Part shown: positions 10,890 through 23,100 of the stretch, one piece after another
Layout of the letters: every line of letters starts with the position of its first letter
Position numbering within the stretch: the first letter of the stretch is position 1
NCBI GenBank assembly: GCA_948567375.1
Contig: OX419758.1
Location: 3,787,001 to 3,851,000 of the forward strand
Reading direction: 5' to 3'
Source of the DNA: Lunularia cruciata
Taxonomy: Eukaryota > Streptophyta > Marchantiopsida > Lunulariales > Lunulariaceae
Length of the DNA stretch: 64,000 nucleotides
Program-made: the position numbers and the translations under genes
Notes under the pieces: generated by a model
Seen by the model: only the letters and a program-made list of their open reading frames with translations
What the model was told of the DNA's origin: nothing
The model's database searches: none

Positions 10890-13800
10890 CAAGGGGACTA
10901 CAACATTGCCAAGGATTAGCATTAACATGTATATGAAACAACAAATTTAGCCCTAACAAGGGGTTTTGTAAAGATATCTGCTACCATATCCTTGTCAACG
11001 TAGTACCTGAATTCAACCTCTTCTTTCTTTATAGATTGCTTTATAAAATGATGATGAATGTCTTAGTGCTTGGTACAACCATGATGTGTAGAGTTTTTTG
11101 CAACCGCAATACATGATTGGTTACTTTCACGTATAAGAACTGCACTTGGTTATTCCATGTGATAATCTATCTTGACCTTTCATAACCATGGAGCTTCCTT
11201 TGCAGCTATAGATTCAACAACACACTATACTTCTATTGATGAAAGAAAATTAGTAAAATGTTTTTTGCTGGACCAGGTCACTAAAATCCACCCGTTGTGA
11301 ATGCAAAGTCACCAATTGAACAACATGTTTCTTTACAACCTCCCCAATCTGCATCAGAATAACCTACAAGCTGCAAAGTTGCATGCTTTCCACCATAATG
11401 AAACACCAAGTCTTTTATCCGTTGCAAGTAATGGAATATTCACTTCACTTCTTGCCAAAGTGAAACACATGGATGCACCATGTATTGAGCAAAGTGTGGA
11501 CAAGCAAATGAAATATCAACCTTGTACATTTTGCTAGGTCTAGTAAAGAACCCATAGCACTTTGGTAAAGCTTGACTCTATTTGCATCCAACACCTTATC
11601 ATTTGGATGCTTGTTGAGATGACTCTCCTCTATCGGTGGTTGCAATTGCCTTTGCATTCCATCCTAAAATCTTTCAACTTTTGAGAATATAACTATCTTG
11701 GCTGAGCAATATAGTACAAACTTCCTTATTTTGTAGAAAGTTGATGCCAAGGAAGTGGCTAAGTTCACCAAGATCCTTCATTTAGTAGCATTCTCCTTCT
11801 TGTGTGTAGTGCAATTGGTGAGCATAGGAGGGTGAGGGTTTCTACCATAAAATGCTTCATGGGTGTCATGTCGCCTAATCTTACTTATGGTGATCAATTA
11901 CGAGTCCATTTCACAAAACTTGGTTCCAAAAGCCCAATATTGGCAACTCATTCTCGCATCTTCAAGGAGTGTGTACCCTTTCAACAATTGTGTGCATCAT
12001 GCGCTCAACCATCTTGACAATCTTGTGCATGTAAGCTAGACTCACCATATGCCAAATGCCTTCAGCCTTGAAGTGTGTATGAATCTTCTAATTCAAAAAA
12101 AATTTGCCTTGACTTGTGAGAAAAACCTACACCTTTCTTCCTATTCTTTTTTGAACTTCTATCTCCCTGGTCTTGTTGGCAACCTAAAGTTGATCCTTGG
12201 CCTACAAAAAGGCTAAACTAGTATACCTAGAATGTTCATCCATCCATACATCAAACCATTTGGTACCACTAAAGCTAGTTGCATCAAAGTATCCAAGATT
12301 TGACACTATAGCATCCAAGATGCCAATTGCATGCTTATGTTTATATGGTGATGGTTATCTATATGTCTTAGGAACAATATACAACTCAAAAGTGTGTATC
12401 CTACCCTTCTCTCCTTTGATGGTCAATCCATCAACTACACCCAAATGTTCTATTTCACAAATTGTATGCATTGATCCATGTGATGATGTTTGATGCCATT
12501 CTAGAAGCATACAACTAGAAATACTTGTATTGGCTATAGTTTCAATTGCCTCAATCTTGCAAGGTATAAGGTAAGTTTTACCTTATTGTTTAGCGTGTAT
12601 GAGAATGTCTCTTGATGGAAGTATGCAATCAACACTAGTTTTGTCCAAGTTGAACCTTCAACACTTCCTCCACAAAATTGTTATATATAGAAATGTATCT
12701 CATACTACCAGAACACAATGGAAATTTGTAATGATATGGATTTCAGCGACAAAGTTAGTCAAGGTTAACAAATTAGCAAATAGGCCAAATTAGCCTAGAA
12801 CATTCTAGAAGTATCTAAGAAGCTACTTGATACCTCTCAAGTATTAGGTAACATGCATGCCAAGTGGTGATTTCTAGGAGTAAGCTTCTTGGGAAGCTTC
12901 CCCATTAGCTTAGCTTCCACCCCAAGTAAGTAGCTTCTAGAAGCTTCCAACTAGCTTAGCTTGCATGCCAAGTAGGCAACTTTTAGAAGGAAACTCTTGA
13001 GAAACTTCCTGATTAACTTGGCTTGCACTCCAAGATAACAACTTAAGGAAGCTTCTTGAGAAGCTTCTCAAGAGTCTTTTATCCTCCATATAAATACCAA
13101 AGCCAAAGCTCATGCTAGACATTTGGAGTTTTCCCTCATTCAAGTGTCCCAATGTGATCTTCCATTCTCCTATTTCACTCCTTGATCTAAATCTTTTACA
13201 ACATCCTTAATGATAGCAAACATAGATTCTCCCTTGAGATTCAAGATCTTGAGATGCATCTCACTTGAACCTCTTTATTTACTTCCATTCCATCATAACC
13301 TTGGAGTTGGACTGATGCAATCTTGAAGTTGTGAAGCTCCTTTTGTCACCTTGGATGTGTACATCTACAACACAATGTATACAAACATACTTTTAGGCTT
13401 GGTCAAATAATACAATTGTGACTTGAGGTCCATATATGACTTCTTAATTGATAGCACAACAACAAGACCTGTGTTGCCATTAAACATAGAGCAGTCTAGA
13501 TTGCACTTCTAGTGACCCTTTTGTCACAAACTCTACAAGTGCTCTTGGACTTATCAATTCTGGGTTTCTACTTCACATGCTTTGGAAACTTTTTCTTCTC
13601 AAGCTCCTTCCTGACCTTATTCATAGCAAAAGCAAAAACTGGAGTATTCATTTCTCTCTTTTCTTTGTGTCTCCTCCTCAAGGACTATGGATCATACCAC
13701 ATCTTTTGTAATTTCATCTTGATTTTTGGATCTGAATGACTGAACTAAAGGATCCCATGATTCTGGTAATGCAGTCAACACAAGAAATACCACATTGATC

Positions 13801-14523
13801 TCTTAAGTTAAAGATCTAGCAAAAAAACACATCCATTGACTCACCATCAACATATCGGATATTGTAGAGCTTTTTCTTGCTAGAAAAGATCAATTATGAT
13901 TCCTCAAGTTTACGTATTTCTGCTAATTTGTCTCACATTTCTTTTACAATTTTACATTTGTGTATGTGACTATGCTGTATGCTGTATGCTGCCAAGCTTT
14001 ATCATTAAGGACAATTTGGGTGTGTACTTCCAACTCGTCTACATCCCATTTCTCTCTTGTGAATTGGCTTGCCATTATTTGGACTGTGTGATGACCCATA
14101 TGCATACTAGTACAATTAACAAGAAGTCAAAACATACTTCATCACAAAATTCCATGTAATATAATTCTTCTCATCCAAACTATCAATATGTTGATCACGG
14201 GAAGTTCAAGTTGAAACAATCACTACACAACTTGGACTGCAACAAGAAGGACTAGATTGTTGTGTCACAACAAGATGCACAACACTCTAATTAATCTACA
14301 AAAATCGCCCTTAATATGATGTGTTATTCAGTTCCTACGAGGAGGAAGCCTAATAGAGAATAAGCCCTGCACACCCAAACAAAAGTCCTTAAAGACACAA
14401 CAAAGAGTAAATCCTAACTCCAACGGCAACAGAAACACTCATCACTCTAATTACTCGATAAAAAAAACTTGATCACGAATGCTCCGTCACGATGCTTGGA
14501 TACTATATTACCAAATTTTGCAT
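10890..14523 (-). mobile_element. Copia-1, decayed Ty1/Copia retrotransposon body
   Basis: Minus strand, 5' to 3'. A gag-like region at about 14170-13500 includes TNYITWKFVMKYVLTS, then a cysteine pair TCRVCDK suggesting a zinc knuckle. Integrase-core remnants at 12480-12180 read LIGPLDATSF, then WFDVWMDEHSRY. The RT-to-RNase-H region at 11660-11330 reads LYQSAMGSLLDLAKCTR, then YSDADWGG. The polyprotein end at about 10960-11040 reads YYVDKDMVADIFTKP. Many stops and frameshifts make it inactive. At about 3.6 kb it is shorter than a usual Copia interior, so parts are deleted. It contains an unrelated-looking plus-strand promoter block (12798-13096). Confidence 0.8.
12798..13096 (+). promoter_or_regulatory. 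Heat-shock-element cluster followed by TATA box
   Basis: Perfect three-module heat-shock elements occur at 12798-12810 (GAAcaTTCtaGAA) and 12935-12947 (TTCtaGAAgcTTC). Two-module or imperfect versions lie near 12892-12900, 13009-13017 and 13047-13070. A TATAAATA box follows at 13089-13096. The segment from about 12830 to 13080 is also an imperfect tandem repeat of a unit containing cttagctt and ccaagta. Heat-shock factors bind nGAAnnTTCn arrays. The block lies inside Copia-1 but points opposite to it, so it may be the U3 region of another, solo LTR. Function is inference. Confidence 0.5.
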
Positions 14524-14570
14524 CCAAACAATCTTTATTTTCTGGTTGGAATTAACACAATAGTACAAGT
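14524..14570 (-). repeat. Fragment of Copia-1 5' LTR
   Basis: This segment (ctttattttctggttggaattaac, then caagtcc a few bases later) matches the repeat unit and adjoining sequence of the 3' LTR region near 10670-10700. On the minus strand a TTTGGTAATATAG stretch follows at about 14500-14512 and may be a decayed primer-binding site. The remainder of this LTR is not recognisable, so it is truncated or diverged. Confidence 0.45.
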
Positions 14571-16724
14571 CCCATAACATAAGAGGAAAAATGGGGCTAT
14601 GCTCCCATTTTCAAGAATTAAAGAGATAGTATCTCAGAATAAATATGGGATCTTTGAATTTCTTTTATGGTAGGTGAAGCCGGGGTACACATTTTGGGTA
14701 CGTGGTAAACGTTACATTCGAGGACATTCTCAACAGAGCGAAAAACGCAGACTTTACGTTGAAGTGTATATGGGAAATGATAAACATTAATTAAGGGTAA
14801 TTCAAGGCCTCTTACTTCCACCGTCCATTACTCACAAAACCAAATGTAATAATTATATTTATTTACGAAATCGTAAAAAAGCACCATAGTGCTTATCTAT
14901 GGACGTTTCAGGAATGGCAGCCGGATGGCCTTGTGTGACATGCTAGTGTTTCTCAGGACCGGTCTCACTGCAGTAATTTGCCAACTGAGACACCCTAGTG
15001 CATCAAGCTGTTCGCAACCGCAATAGAGTTTCACCACCAAGCTTGGGAAACGCTCGCAACTTTCCTCGATTAGCTGCTGTTGAAGCATTATGCGATTTGT
15101 CTCGTATTTCTATATGGAGACATCGATTTATAAGATTGGAAATACACACTACATTGAGATCCTGATAAACAAATCCATATTTTATACTGCAGGTTTTTAC
15201 TCGCATGGAAGTTAGAAAATTTTCGTCTTAGATGAAGAACAGACTGGGTCGGTTGAGGAAATCTGATATGTACCTCAATCCCTTATTCGAACATAAAGTG
15301 TTTCAACCACTTCGTTCTCTTTCCAACCACATTGTCATTGAGACCTGATAGCAATAAAATCCAGTGTCCCATTCTGTCTCTTCCTTTCCTCTTACTTTCT
15401 ACGACTCCCTTCTCCCGTCGTTTGTAGTTGGAGTTATCTGCACACGTCTACCAACAACGAATTTGGTGATTGTAAAAGTTCTCCAAGATCATAGCGTGCG
15501 CAATTAAGGTAGTAATCACGAACAAGAAGAGACCGAGTACCATCTAACACTTCAGTTAAGACAATGAGAACGGTTGTTGTCAATTTGCTATTATTACTTC
15601 GCATTCCATGGCAAGCACCTGGAGGGGCCGCTTCCGAGTCATAGATATTTGTAGCACGGACACGACAAGCGCACCACATCATCATTTCTGATGTACTTCC
15701 CACCGTGAGCCAAGAATTAGTGTGACCCTCAAGGTTCTAAGTCCGTTTCCCAGATGGGGATGATACCTCTAATCTGAATTTGAGCCAAGAATTAGTGTGA
15801 CCTACGAGTTTCTTGACGTCATGATGTTAGGAGTTTGATCATTACATGTCAGTTATCTAAATTGAACGTTCCCATAATCTGACTAGGAAAAGGTAGTTAA
15901 ATCTGACTTGAACGTTCCTTTAATCTGACTGTTAACAAGTGAGAAAAGAAGGCGACCGTTTGTGATAACAAGAAGATGGAAGAGCCCATCAGGCCGTACA
16001 AGGAAAAGGCATTGGGTCAAATGTTAACAAGTGCATTTGATGTGGCGAAAGCATTTTCAATGGGAGACCGCACTTTTCACACCGGCTGTTGACCAAGGTC
16101 CTCATGAACTGTAATAATTACTCCACCTCCTGATTCACGATTCGGTGGCTATGTAATTCGGTGTCTTCATTGACTTTCTTGTCAGGCCCTCAGTGATGTT
16201 ACAGTGTTTTCATTTACCCATCATTCCTTTTTCATAACATAAGAACGGACCAATTGTGGTGTGGGTGCCTTTTGTCCGTTTCTTGTCATAGCTCTTCATG
16301 GCAGTTCGCATTGCTGCACCAGTGCATAACTAGACCTCAGTTATCGTGTGCGCGTCACCTCAAAGCTCTGCATCGCTGAACGTAAGCTTCGAAATTCTTC
16401 ACGGTACATAGATTGTGTTTCCATCATGAAAGTGAACCTTCGTAGCGGCCTGCATCGAGTTGATTGAGTGTACTTCTGTCAGTTTCTTTGCTGATCCTTG
16501 AAAGTATTCAAGCGCACCTCCAGAATTTGGGTGACGGCTGACGACGGTATGTTTTGAGGATAGAGTACTCGAGAGGGCGGATGAGTGCTTGACGCCGCTC
16601 GTTCATTCCAGAGCCCATGTTCTCAGAGTAAGTAGAGCTTGGAAGGTGAGCTGATATTGCAACCGAATCCCTTAGCTCCGGGACATAGACTCCTTGTAGA
16701 GCAGAACTTCGAGCAGCAGCCGCG
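14571..16724. other. Non-genic stretch upstream of the hydrolase
   Basis: No gene is supported. A solo tail of the non-LTR family lies at 15949-16012. A short phrase, gagccaagaattagtgtgacc, occurs at about 15706-15724 and again at 15782-15802, indicating a small local duplication. The final few hundred bases should contain the promoter and leader of the plus-strand hydrolase gene. Confidence 0.45.
15949..16012 (-). mobile_element. Solo 3' tail of the non-LTR family
   Basis: On the minus strand this reads CTTGTACGGCCTGATGGG, a CTCTTCCATCTTCTTG segment, then CGGTCGCCTTC, matching the 3' ends of copies A and B. No RT body adjoins it. It represents a strongly 5'-truncated insertion or an independent short element using the same tail. 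Confidence 0.6.
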
Positions 16725-18522
16725 ATGGGGTGCCTCAACTTCAGCTTGATTAGCTATAAAGACAAGGCAATGCATAAGGGGTTCCAAAATGCAGGACTAG
16801 AATCTCGCAAAATCGAGATCCTCAATGGTTCCACAGTCCATTGCTGGGTACCCAAGGGCTATACATCTCCTCCTCCTGCTGATAAACCAGTGGTGATGCT
16901 TCTTCATGGATTCGGAGCTAACGCGGTGTGGCAATGGGATGCGAATGTTAGAGCACTCATCGAGCACTTCACTCTTATCATTCCTGATCTCATTTTCTTT
17001 GGACAGTCCACAACCGAAAGTCTCAAACGTTCTGAGTCTTTCCAGGCAGAAAGTATGTGGATGTGCTTAACCTCGCTGGGGATTGAGAAATTCAGCTTAG
17101 TGGGAACAAGTTACGGTGGCTTTGTATCTTACAGGATAGCCCAATCTCATCCGGAAGCAGTTCACAAGATCATCTTGTCAAACTCAGCGATTTTGATGAC
17201 GCCGGAGGATGATGTGGCGCTAGCCAAAAGAGGTGGCGCTGAGAACATGCCGGACCTGCTCCTTCCTACCACCGTGGGTGCAGTGAGCAGATTGACAAAC
17301 CTCGTCTTCAAGAAGAATCCATTCGGGTGGAGTCCCACTTTTCTCCTCCGAGACTATATTAACGTATGTAAATCTCAACGTCCAGTGCCTCCTTTCGAGA
17401 TCCAACTCACCGCGAAACCTTCTTTGAGCGTATCAAACAAGTCACGTAGGGGTAATTTTGCGTTGGCGAGTCCAGTCAATTTTTTAGCTATTCACGCACA
17501 GAAAGGATTACCGATTGATCTTCACATTTGGCACCAAACTTCCGGCACTGTGAATAGTATGGCCTCAGTACGCTGCTGGTTTCACTAGCAGTCGGTGATG
17601 TCTAAAGCGATGGGCTCATACATAAAATATAGTTCTTTCCAATAGTGTACAGGATCGTCCCTACGGGTTCTTCTACTAGGCTAAACAACTTACGGCACTT
17701 ATGTGAGAATTGATGGTGCTGCAGGTGCTTTACTCTCCCAATCGTGAGAGGAAAGTAGAGATGCTGGACGCACTCGTATTCGGCAAAGAAAACGCACCAT
17801 CTCTTATGACGAAAGTTGATAAGGTGAGCCTCTCGTGGATCCGCAGTTCCAGCCTTATACTGCATCGTTTCTGAGTGGTGGAACACATCTGAACTGCATT
17901 ATCTCGTCTGAAGACACCCGCAATTGATTATTCAATTCCCTTATCGTCGGGACATTACAAAGTAAGCCTCCCATAACCATGTTCTGAGTGTCCGATTATA
18001 CTTGAATGATTATTGGCTTGTTGTTTATTGCATCTATGTCGTATCTCGCTGTTTTCAGATGTCAAATACTCGCTTGTGTATAGGATGTCCTTATTGTGTG
18101 GGGTGAGGACGACCAAGTATTCCTGCCAGAGCAAGCTGAACGCATCAACAAGTGAGTTAAACTTGAACCTTTTCTTATAATCTGCGCTGACTGCAATTGC
18201 AAGTTAACTTTGACTGCGAGTATCGAATCCAATGAATTGCATTGTGATCGTTAAATCACTTCTCGCCAGTTGTGTCGCAGATGACTGTCACTCTACGTAA
18301 ATCCGAAGCATAATTTTAACCAGTCCCTTATGCAGTGTTTTCTTCTAGCTCTGGTTATGGTGTTCGTTCTGCTCAGTGATCCCTGTTCTTGGATGTGATT
18401 TGTGCAGCTACCTGGGAGAGCGTGCGGAGTTGGTGATACTGAAGGATTCAGGCCATGCGACACAATTAGAGCAAGCTGTGAAGTGGAACCAGCTAGCAAT
18501 AGACTTTCTTCTGAAAAAATAG
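16725..18522 (+). CDS. Alpha/beta-hydrolase-fold protein, four exons
   Basis: Exons: 16725-17363, 17725-17823, 18084-18151, 18408-18522. They give 921 nt, 306 residues plus stop, with all junctions in frame and normal GT-AG borders (GTATGT, GTGAGC, GTGAGT donors). The fold's catalytic set is complete: oxyanion-hole HGFG at 61-64, nucleophile elbow GTSYGG with Ser129, acid in WGEDDQVF (Asp256 likely) and His285 in SGHATQLE. The SESFQAE segment before the elbow and the VLIVWG strand are typical of a plant serine-hydrolase family related to monoacylglycerol lipase and ABHD6-like proteins. The substrate is not predictable. A helical lid runs about 165-213. No clear signal peptide. The open frame reads on into intron 1 to 17588, which would lack the acid and histidine, so the spliced form is preferred. 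Confidence 0.9.
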
Positions 18523-19594
18523 ATCTACATCCGGATCTTTTATGTCAGAGAAGCCGTACTTCGCTTCCCATGTACAGTAGGTAGCAACAGAAGCATCATA
18601 CAAATTGCACACAAATTTTGCGACTGTCTTCCCGTATCCTCCGCTCTGGCATGGATTTCGTGTAGGGACTTCACAAGCGGGTTCGACAAAGCATGCGGTT
18701 CACATGCGGATGTAAAGCTAGCTAGAGATGATGATGTGACTCGATCTCGTCACCTGCATGAAACGCTGAACATTTCGTTTCTTGTTAGCAATAGTGTTCT
18801 CACTTGCTAGTATGAACCAAAGTTCTAGCTGCCGTGTTTAGTTTGTACGCAACTGTTCTTGAATGATTACCAGCGTCTGCCATTCGCTGGGATACGTAAA
18901 TGTAATTTCACTAAATCAAAACGGGTCCTGAAAGCTCTAAAATTTTGCCTTTGATTCTCATCCCCGCTTCTTTGCCTGCATTCGATTTGCGTGTATGTGT
19001 ATGCAGCCCCAACAGAACAAAAGACAGTAATTTAAAAACAACTATTACCGGACCCTTGATCCTGAACTTGTTTGCAAATAAGTTTAGCCTGTTCGCAGCA
19101 TTAATTCCTACCACCTTCCAACTTGCTTGTGAAGAGGCGGAAAAGTTCTCTACCTCCAGCAGTTTTAGTTCTGTGGCATGTATGAAGAAATAGCCTGCAA
19201 CTGGAATCCCGGAACTACCCGAGGGAAGCCAAAACCAAATCCCGAAGATGTGGACTTCACTGGTGAAAACAAACCCAACCTCAACTGCTCCGTTATAACA
19301 AGGACAGGCTGTAGCATTTACAAAAGAAAAGACGAAAGGCTGCTACATGACGAAAGACTGGAAGTGGCAGGCATTTGCCATGGTTGGGAGTCGATCAGAA
19401 AGCTGCTTCACAAGTACCTGCTTCGTCCAAACCGTCTTCAGTGAGTCCTCTGCTCGCACCTACGCCATTGAAAGTGGTGTTGCTGTTACTCTTGCTCCGT
19501 GTAAACCAGTGTCTTCTGATAGTGGTTGTCCGTTGGCGGTGACCTGTCCATAAGGGCTGCCTACACTCATACCAGACTACCTCTTATAGGATGT
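18523..19594. other. Non-genic stretch 3' of the hydrolase
   Basis: Nothing I can support. It should include the hydrolase 3' untranslated region. The last bases, about 19577-19626, contain a roughly 32-bp duplication at the edge of the Copia-2 LTR (ctacctctt, then aggatgt and gagaacttttgtgt, twice). Confidence 0.45.
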
Positions 19595-19626
19595 TGAGAA
19601 CTTTTGTGTCTACCTCTTGTAGGATG

Positions 19627-20119
19627 TGGAGAACTTTTGTGTCTGCTCTCTTTGAAGTAGAAAGTCTGTCAATCATTCTAACATTTGATGTATCTAGCAT
19701 TTTCTTCTAGTCTCACCAAAGTAGACATTCTTGATTGCACTCAACAACACTAGACCTCTCTCCCATCTACAGTTTTCAAAAAGAGTACACAGAAATTCAC
19801 AAGCGCAGCATGAATAACACCCAAAATTGAACTAGCATAGAACACGCCAGAGCTTAAGTATCTCATTACTCATGAGATACAAAGTGTTGGGAATAATCCT
19901 TGCAGGAGAAATCATCATAACAAGTCCAAAAAACACACATATAAACATAGAAGCAAAAGCTAGTGAGTAGCCCTACTTAACCCTAAGTGAGTTATCGCTC
20001 CTCTTTACCCTAATCACTTATCTCTAGATAAAATGAAATGTACCTAAACAAAAATAGGGATTGTGCTGAACTAGAGATTAACTGAAACTAACACTTTCAC
20101 TTAATGAGAGTTTAGAACA
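19627..20119 (-). repeat. Copia-2 3' LTR
   Basis: This region aligns base for base over most of its length with 24245-24640: gagaacttttgtgt, gtcaatcattctaac, ttgattgcactca, actagacctctctcc and caaagtgtt-gga occur in the same order. On the minus strand it starts TGTTCTAAAC at 20119, immediately after a purine tract (GATATGGGAG), and ends near TTCTC at 19627. The inner start is well supported; the outer end is blurred by the adjacent duplication. Confidence 0.7.
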
Positions 20120-23100
20120 CTCCCATATCTACTACACATTTTTATGTGTTTATCTTTAGGTAGTGCTTTTGTAAACTCATCTGTTGTCATTTCTTGTGTA
20201 GGATAGTAAACTTACCTCACAACATTCTCTTTTTTTTCTCCTCTACAAATCTTCTTATAATGTCAATGTGCTTAGTCCTTGGGTGATGTGCAGGATTCTT
20301 GCTAAGTGCTATACATCATGAATTCTCCTAGTACAATGTGGTAGGATTTTCTTGCTCAAAACCAGCTCCTTAAGAAGTCTCTTGTTCTCGATGACTTCTT
20401 GAGTAGCATTTGAGACAGCCATAAATTCTGCTTAGGTAGTAGACAATACAATAGATGTTTTTTGCTACTATGCCAACTATCCACCACTAAGCATGATAAT
20501 ACATATCCACTAGTTGATCTTCTATTATTTGTGTCATCTCTCCAACCAGCATTTGTATATACTTCAAGGGTAGGAGCAAGTGTGTTCCCTTGCTTTCTAT
20601 CATCAAAGAATGCATCTTGAGTACCGTTTAAGTACCTGAATACCCTCTTTATACCTTTCCAATGTGCTTGTGCATGATTGCTAGTATATCTAGCAAGTGC
20701 TCTTACTGCATAACATATATCTGGTCTTGCACAAACCATGATAAACATACGGGAAACAAGAGCACTTTGGTACAACGTCTTGTCTTGGTGTTTCACCTCC
20801 TAATTTATGTCTTTGATCAAGAAGTGTAGAGATAGGATTCACCTCTATCATCCAATACTTAGCTAGAATGGATCTCACATACTATGGTTGATTGATCCAA
20901 ATCCATCCTACTTTTGTGTCTTTGCTCACTTTGATTCCCAAAATGGGTTTTACAAGACCAAGGATAGTCATCTCAAAACCAGAGTACAAAAAATCCATCA
21001 CTCCATTGATAGATCCATTTTTCCCAAAAATAATAGATCATTTATATATACAACTATATATACATAACCTCTTGTATACACACTCATATCAAAATCAGCT
21101 TGCTTGAAATCTTGCTGTCTCATGTATGAGTCTAGTTTCTGATACCAAGTTCTAGGAGCTTGCTTAAGACCATATAAAGCCTTCTTAAGCAAGCATACTT
21201 TTCCTTTGCCTTCTTTATATCCATCCAAAACATCCATGCAGATAGACTCTCTCAAATCTACATTGAGAAAGGTTGTTTTCACATATAATTGCTCCACTTC
21301 CCAATCTCTCTATGTTGCAAGATCTATTTGCATGCTTCTTAGCTAGAAGCATGCAAATAGATCCATACTTGGCAACATGTGCAAAGGTTTTTGAATAATC
21401 CATTGATGCTTAATGAAGCTCTTTGCAACAATTTTACCTTGTACTTCATGATCTCATTTTGAGCTCCACGTTTGACCTTGAAAACCCATTTAAAGCCAAT
21501 TGCTTTCTTACTTGGTGGTAAATCAGCTAGTACCTATGTACCATTAGTCTAAAGGAACTTCTTCTCTTAAGCTAAAGCCAACTCCTAATAACTCCATCTA
21601 GTATGTGCATAGCTTGCTATAAAGTATATGGATCACAATCTTCATGACAGATGTAAGATTCATTTAATATCTCTTCTAATAGAAAGCCAAGTTTGTCAAT
21701 AGGTTTCCTATCCCTCTCTGATCTTCATAGCTCTATGGCAAGAAGTTTCATTTCATCTCTTGACATCTCTAAAATCTCACTCAGAGATTCTGCATCTGCA
21801 GTCTGCTTCTAAGAGTCTTCTTTTGCAGTATAAGAATCAAAAACCACCATTTGCTTAGGTCTTCTTTTGTACACCTTCAAACTCTTGTTTGGTGAAATTT
21901 GGGTGGAGATTGCTCTTCAGATGATTGATTTGAAGAACTGACTCTGGCTTTTGGGATGATAAATTGATCAAGCTAATCAAATTGATGAGCTTGATTTTGT
22001 ATCTTTTCATTGATCTCACTCCAAGTCCTCAATTCATCAAAATTACGTTTCTACTTATGTTGACTCGTCCAGAGTTAGGTTTGTACATAAGATATCCTTT
22101 CAAACCCTTTTCATATCCTACAAAAAGCATTTTCTAAACTTTCTTTGTGACCTTCTTCATTTGCTCCTTGGGAATATGAACATAGGCAAGACATCCAAAA
22201 ACTCTCAAAATTGAGATATAGGTGTTTAACCACCCTAGCATTCTTTAGGAGTACTTCCTTGTAACGTTGTGGTACCGTTGATATTTTTGAGAAAAATTGC
22301 AATGCTAATAGCAACATCCCAAAACTTCCTCTCCGACTTTGGCATGTTGGAACATTGCCAATGCTTTGTCTACCTGTGTCTTATTCAGCCTTTCTGCAAC
22401 TCCATTTTATGTAGGACTGTCTTAGATAGTATAGTCAAGGAGAATTCCTTTCTCTAATAGAAAAGAGAGGAATTTCTCATTCCTTTACTCTCTACCTTCA
22501 TCTTCTTAATCATGTGATTTTCTTCCCATGCTTCAACTCAACCATGGCTACAAACTTCTAAAACTTTTTGAGTACTTCATCCTTTCTCTTCATGAGGTAA
22601 ATAAAACTTTTTGTACTGTAATCATTAACAAAAGAAATATAGTAGGCTTCTCCATCCAATGACTTCTCAATCGTGTATCCCCATACATCAAAATGTATAG
22701 CATCTAAAAGGACGGAAGCTCTAGATGAAGATTTCTTGGGGATAGGAGCTTTGTGTGACTTAATTTTTGCACATCCAATGCAAACTTCAAGTTCTCCTTT
22801 GGGATTTCAGCCCCTCCACTACCTTCTTTAGAGCATGTAGCTTTTGCTCTAACAAGTGCCTTAACCTCAAATGCTAGAGATGAATATCATTTTTGTTTTT
22901 TGCTACCAATGAAGAATAAGAGCAATCAGCTTCCATCAACTTGAAGGAGTTCCCTTTGACAGTACCATACCTAAGGATCAGCTCTCCTTTCTTCAAGGTG
23001 CATTGACTTTTGTTACTCTCAAACAAAACTTTCTTTGTACGGCTCCATGAGACTATGTATTAATATCAAGTTCTTTGTATATTCATGAACTTAGAGAACA

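Noticed and set aside
17364-17588. Continuation of the hydrolase open frame beyond exon 1
   Set aside because: The frame reads on without family similarity and would lack the catalytic acid and histidine; a GTATGT donor at 17364 and in-frame downstream exons supply both.
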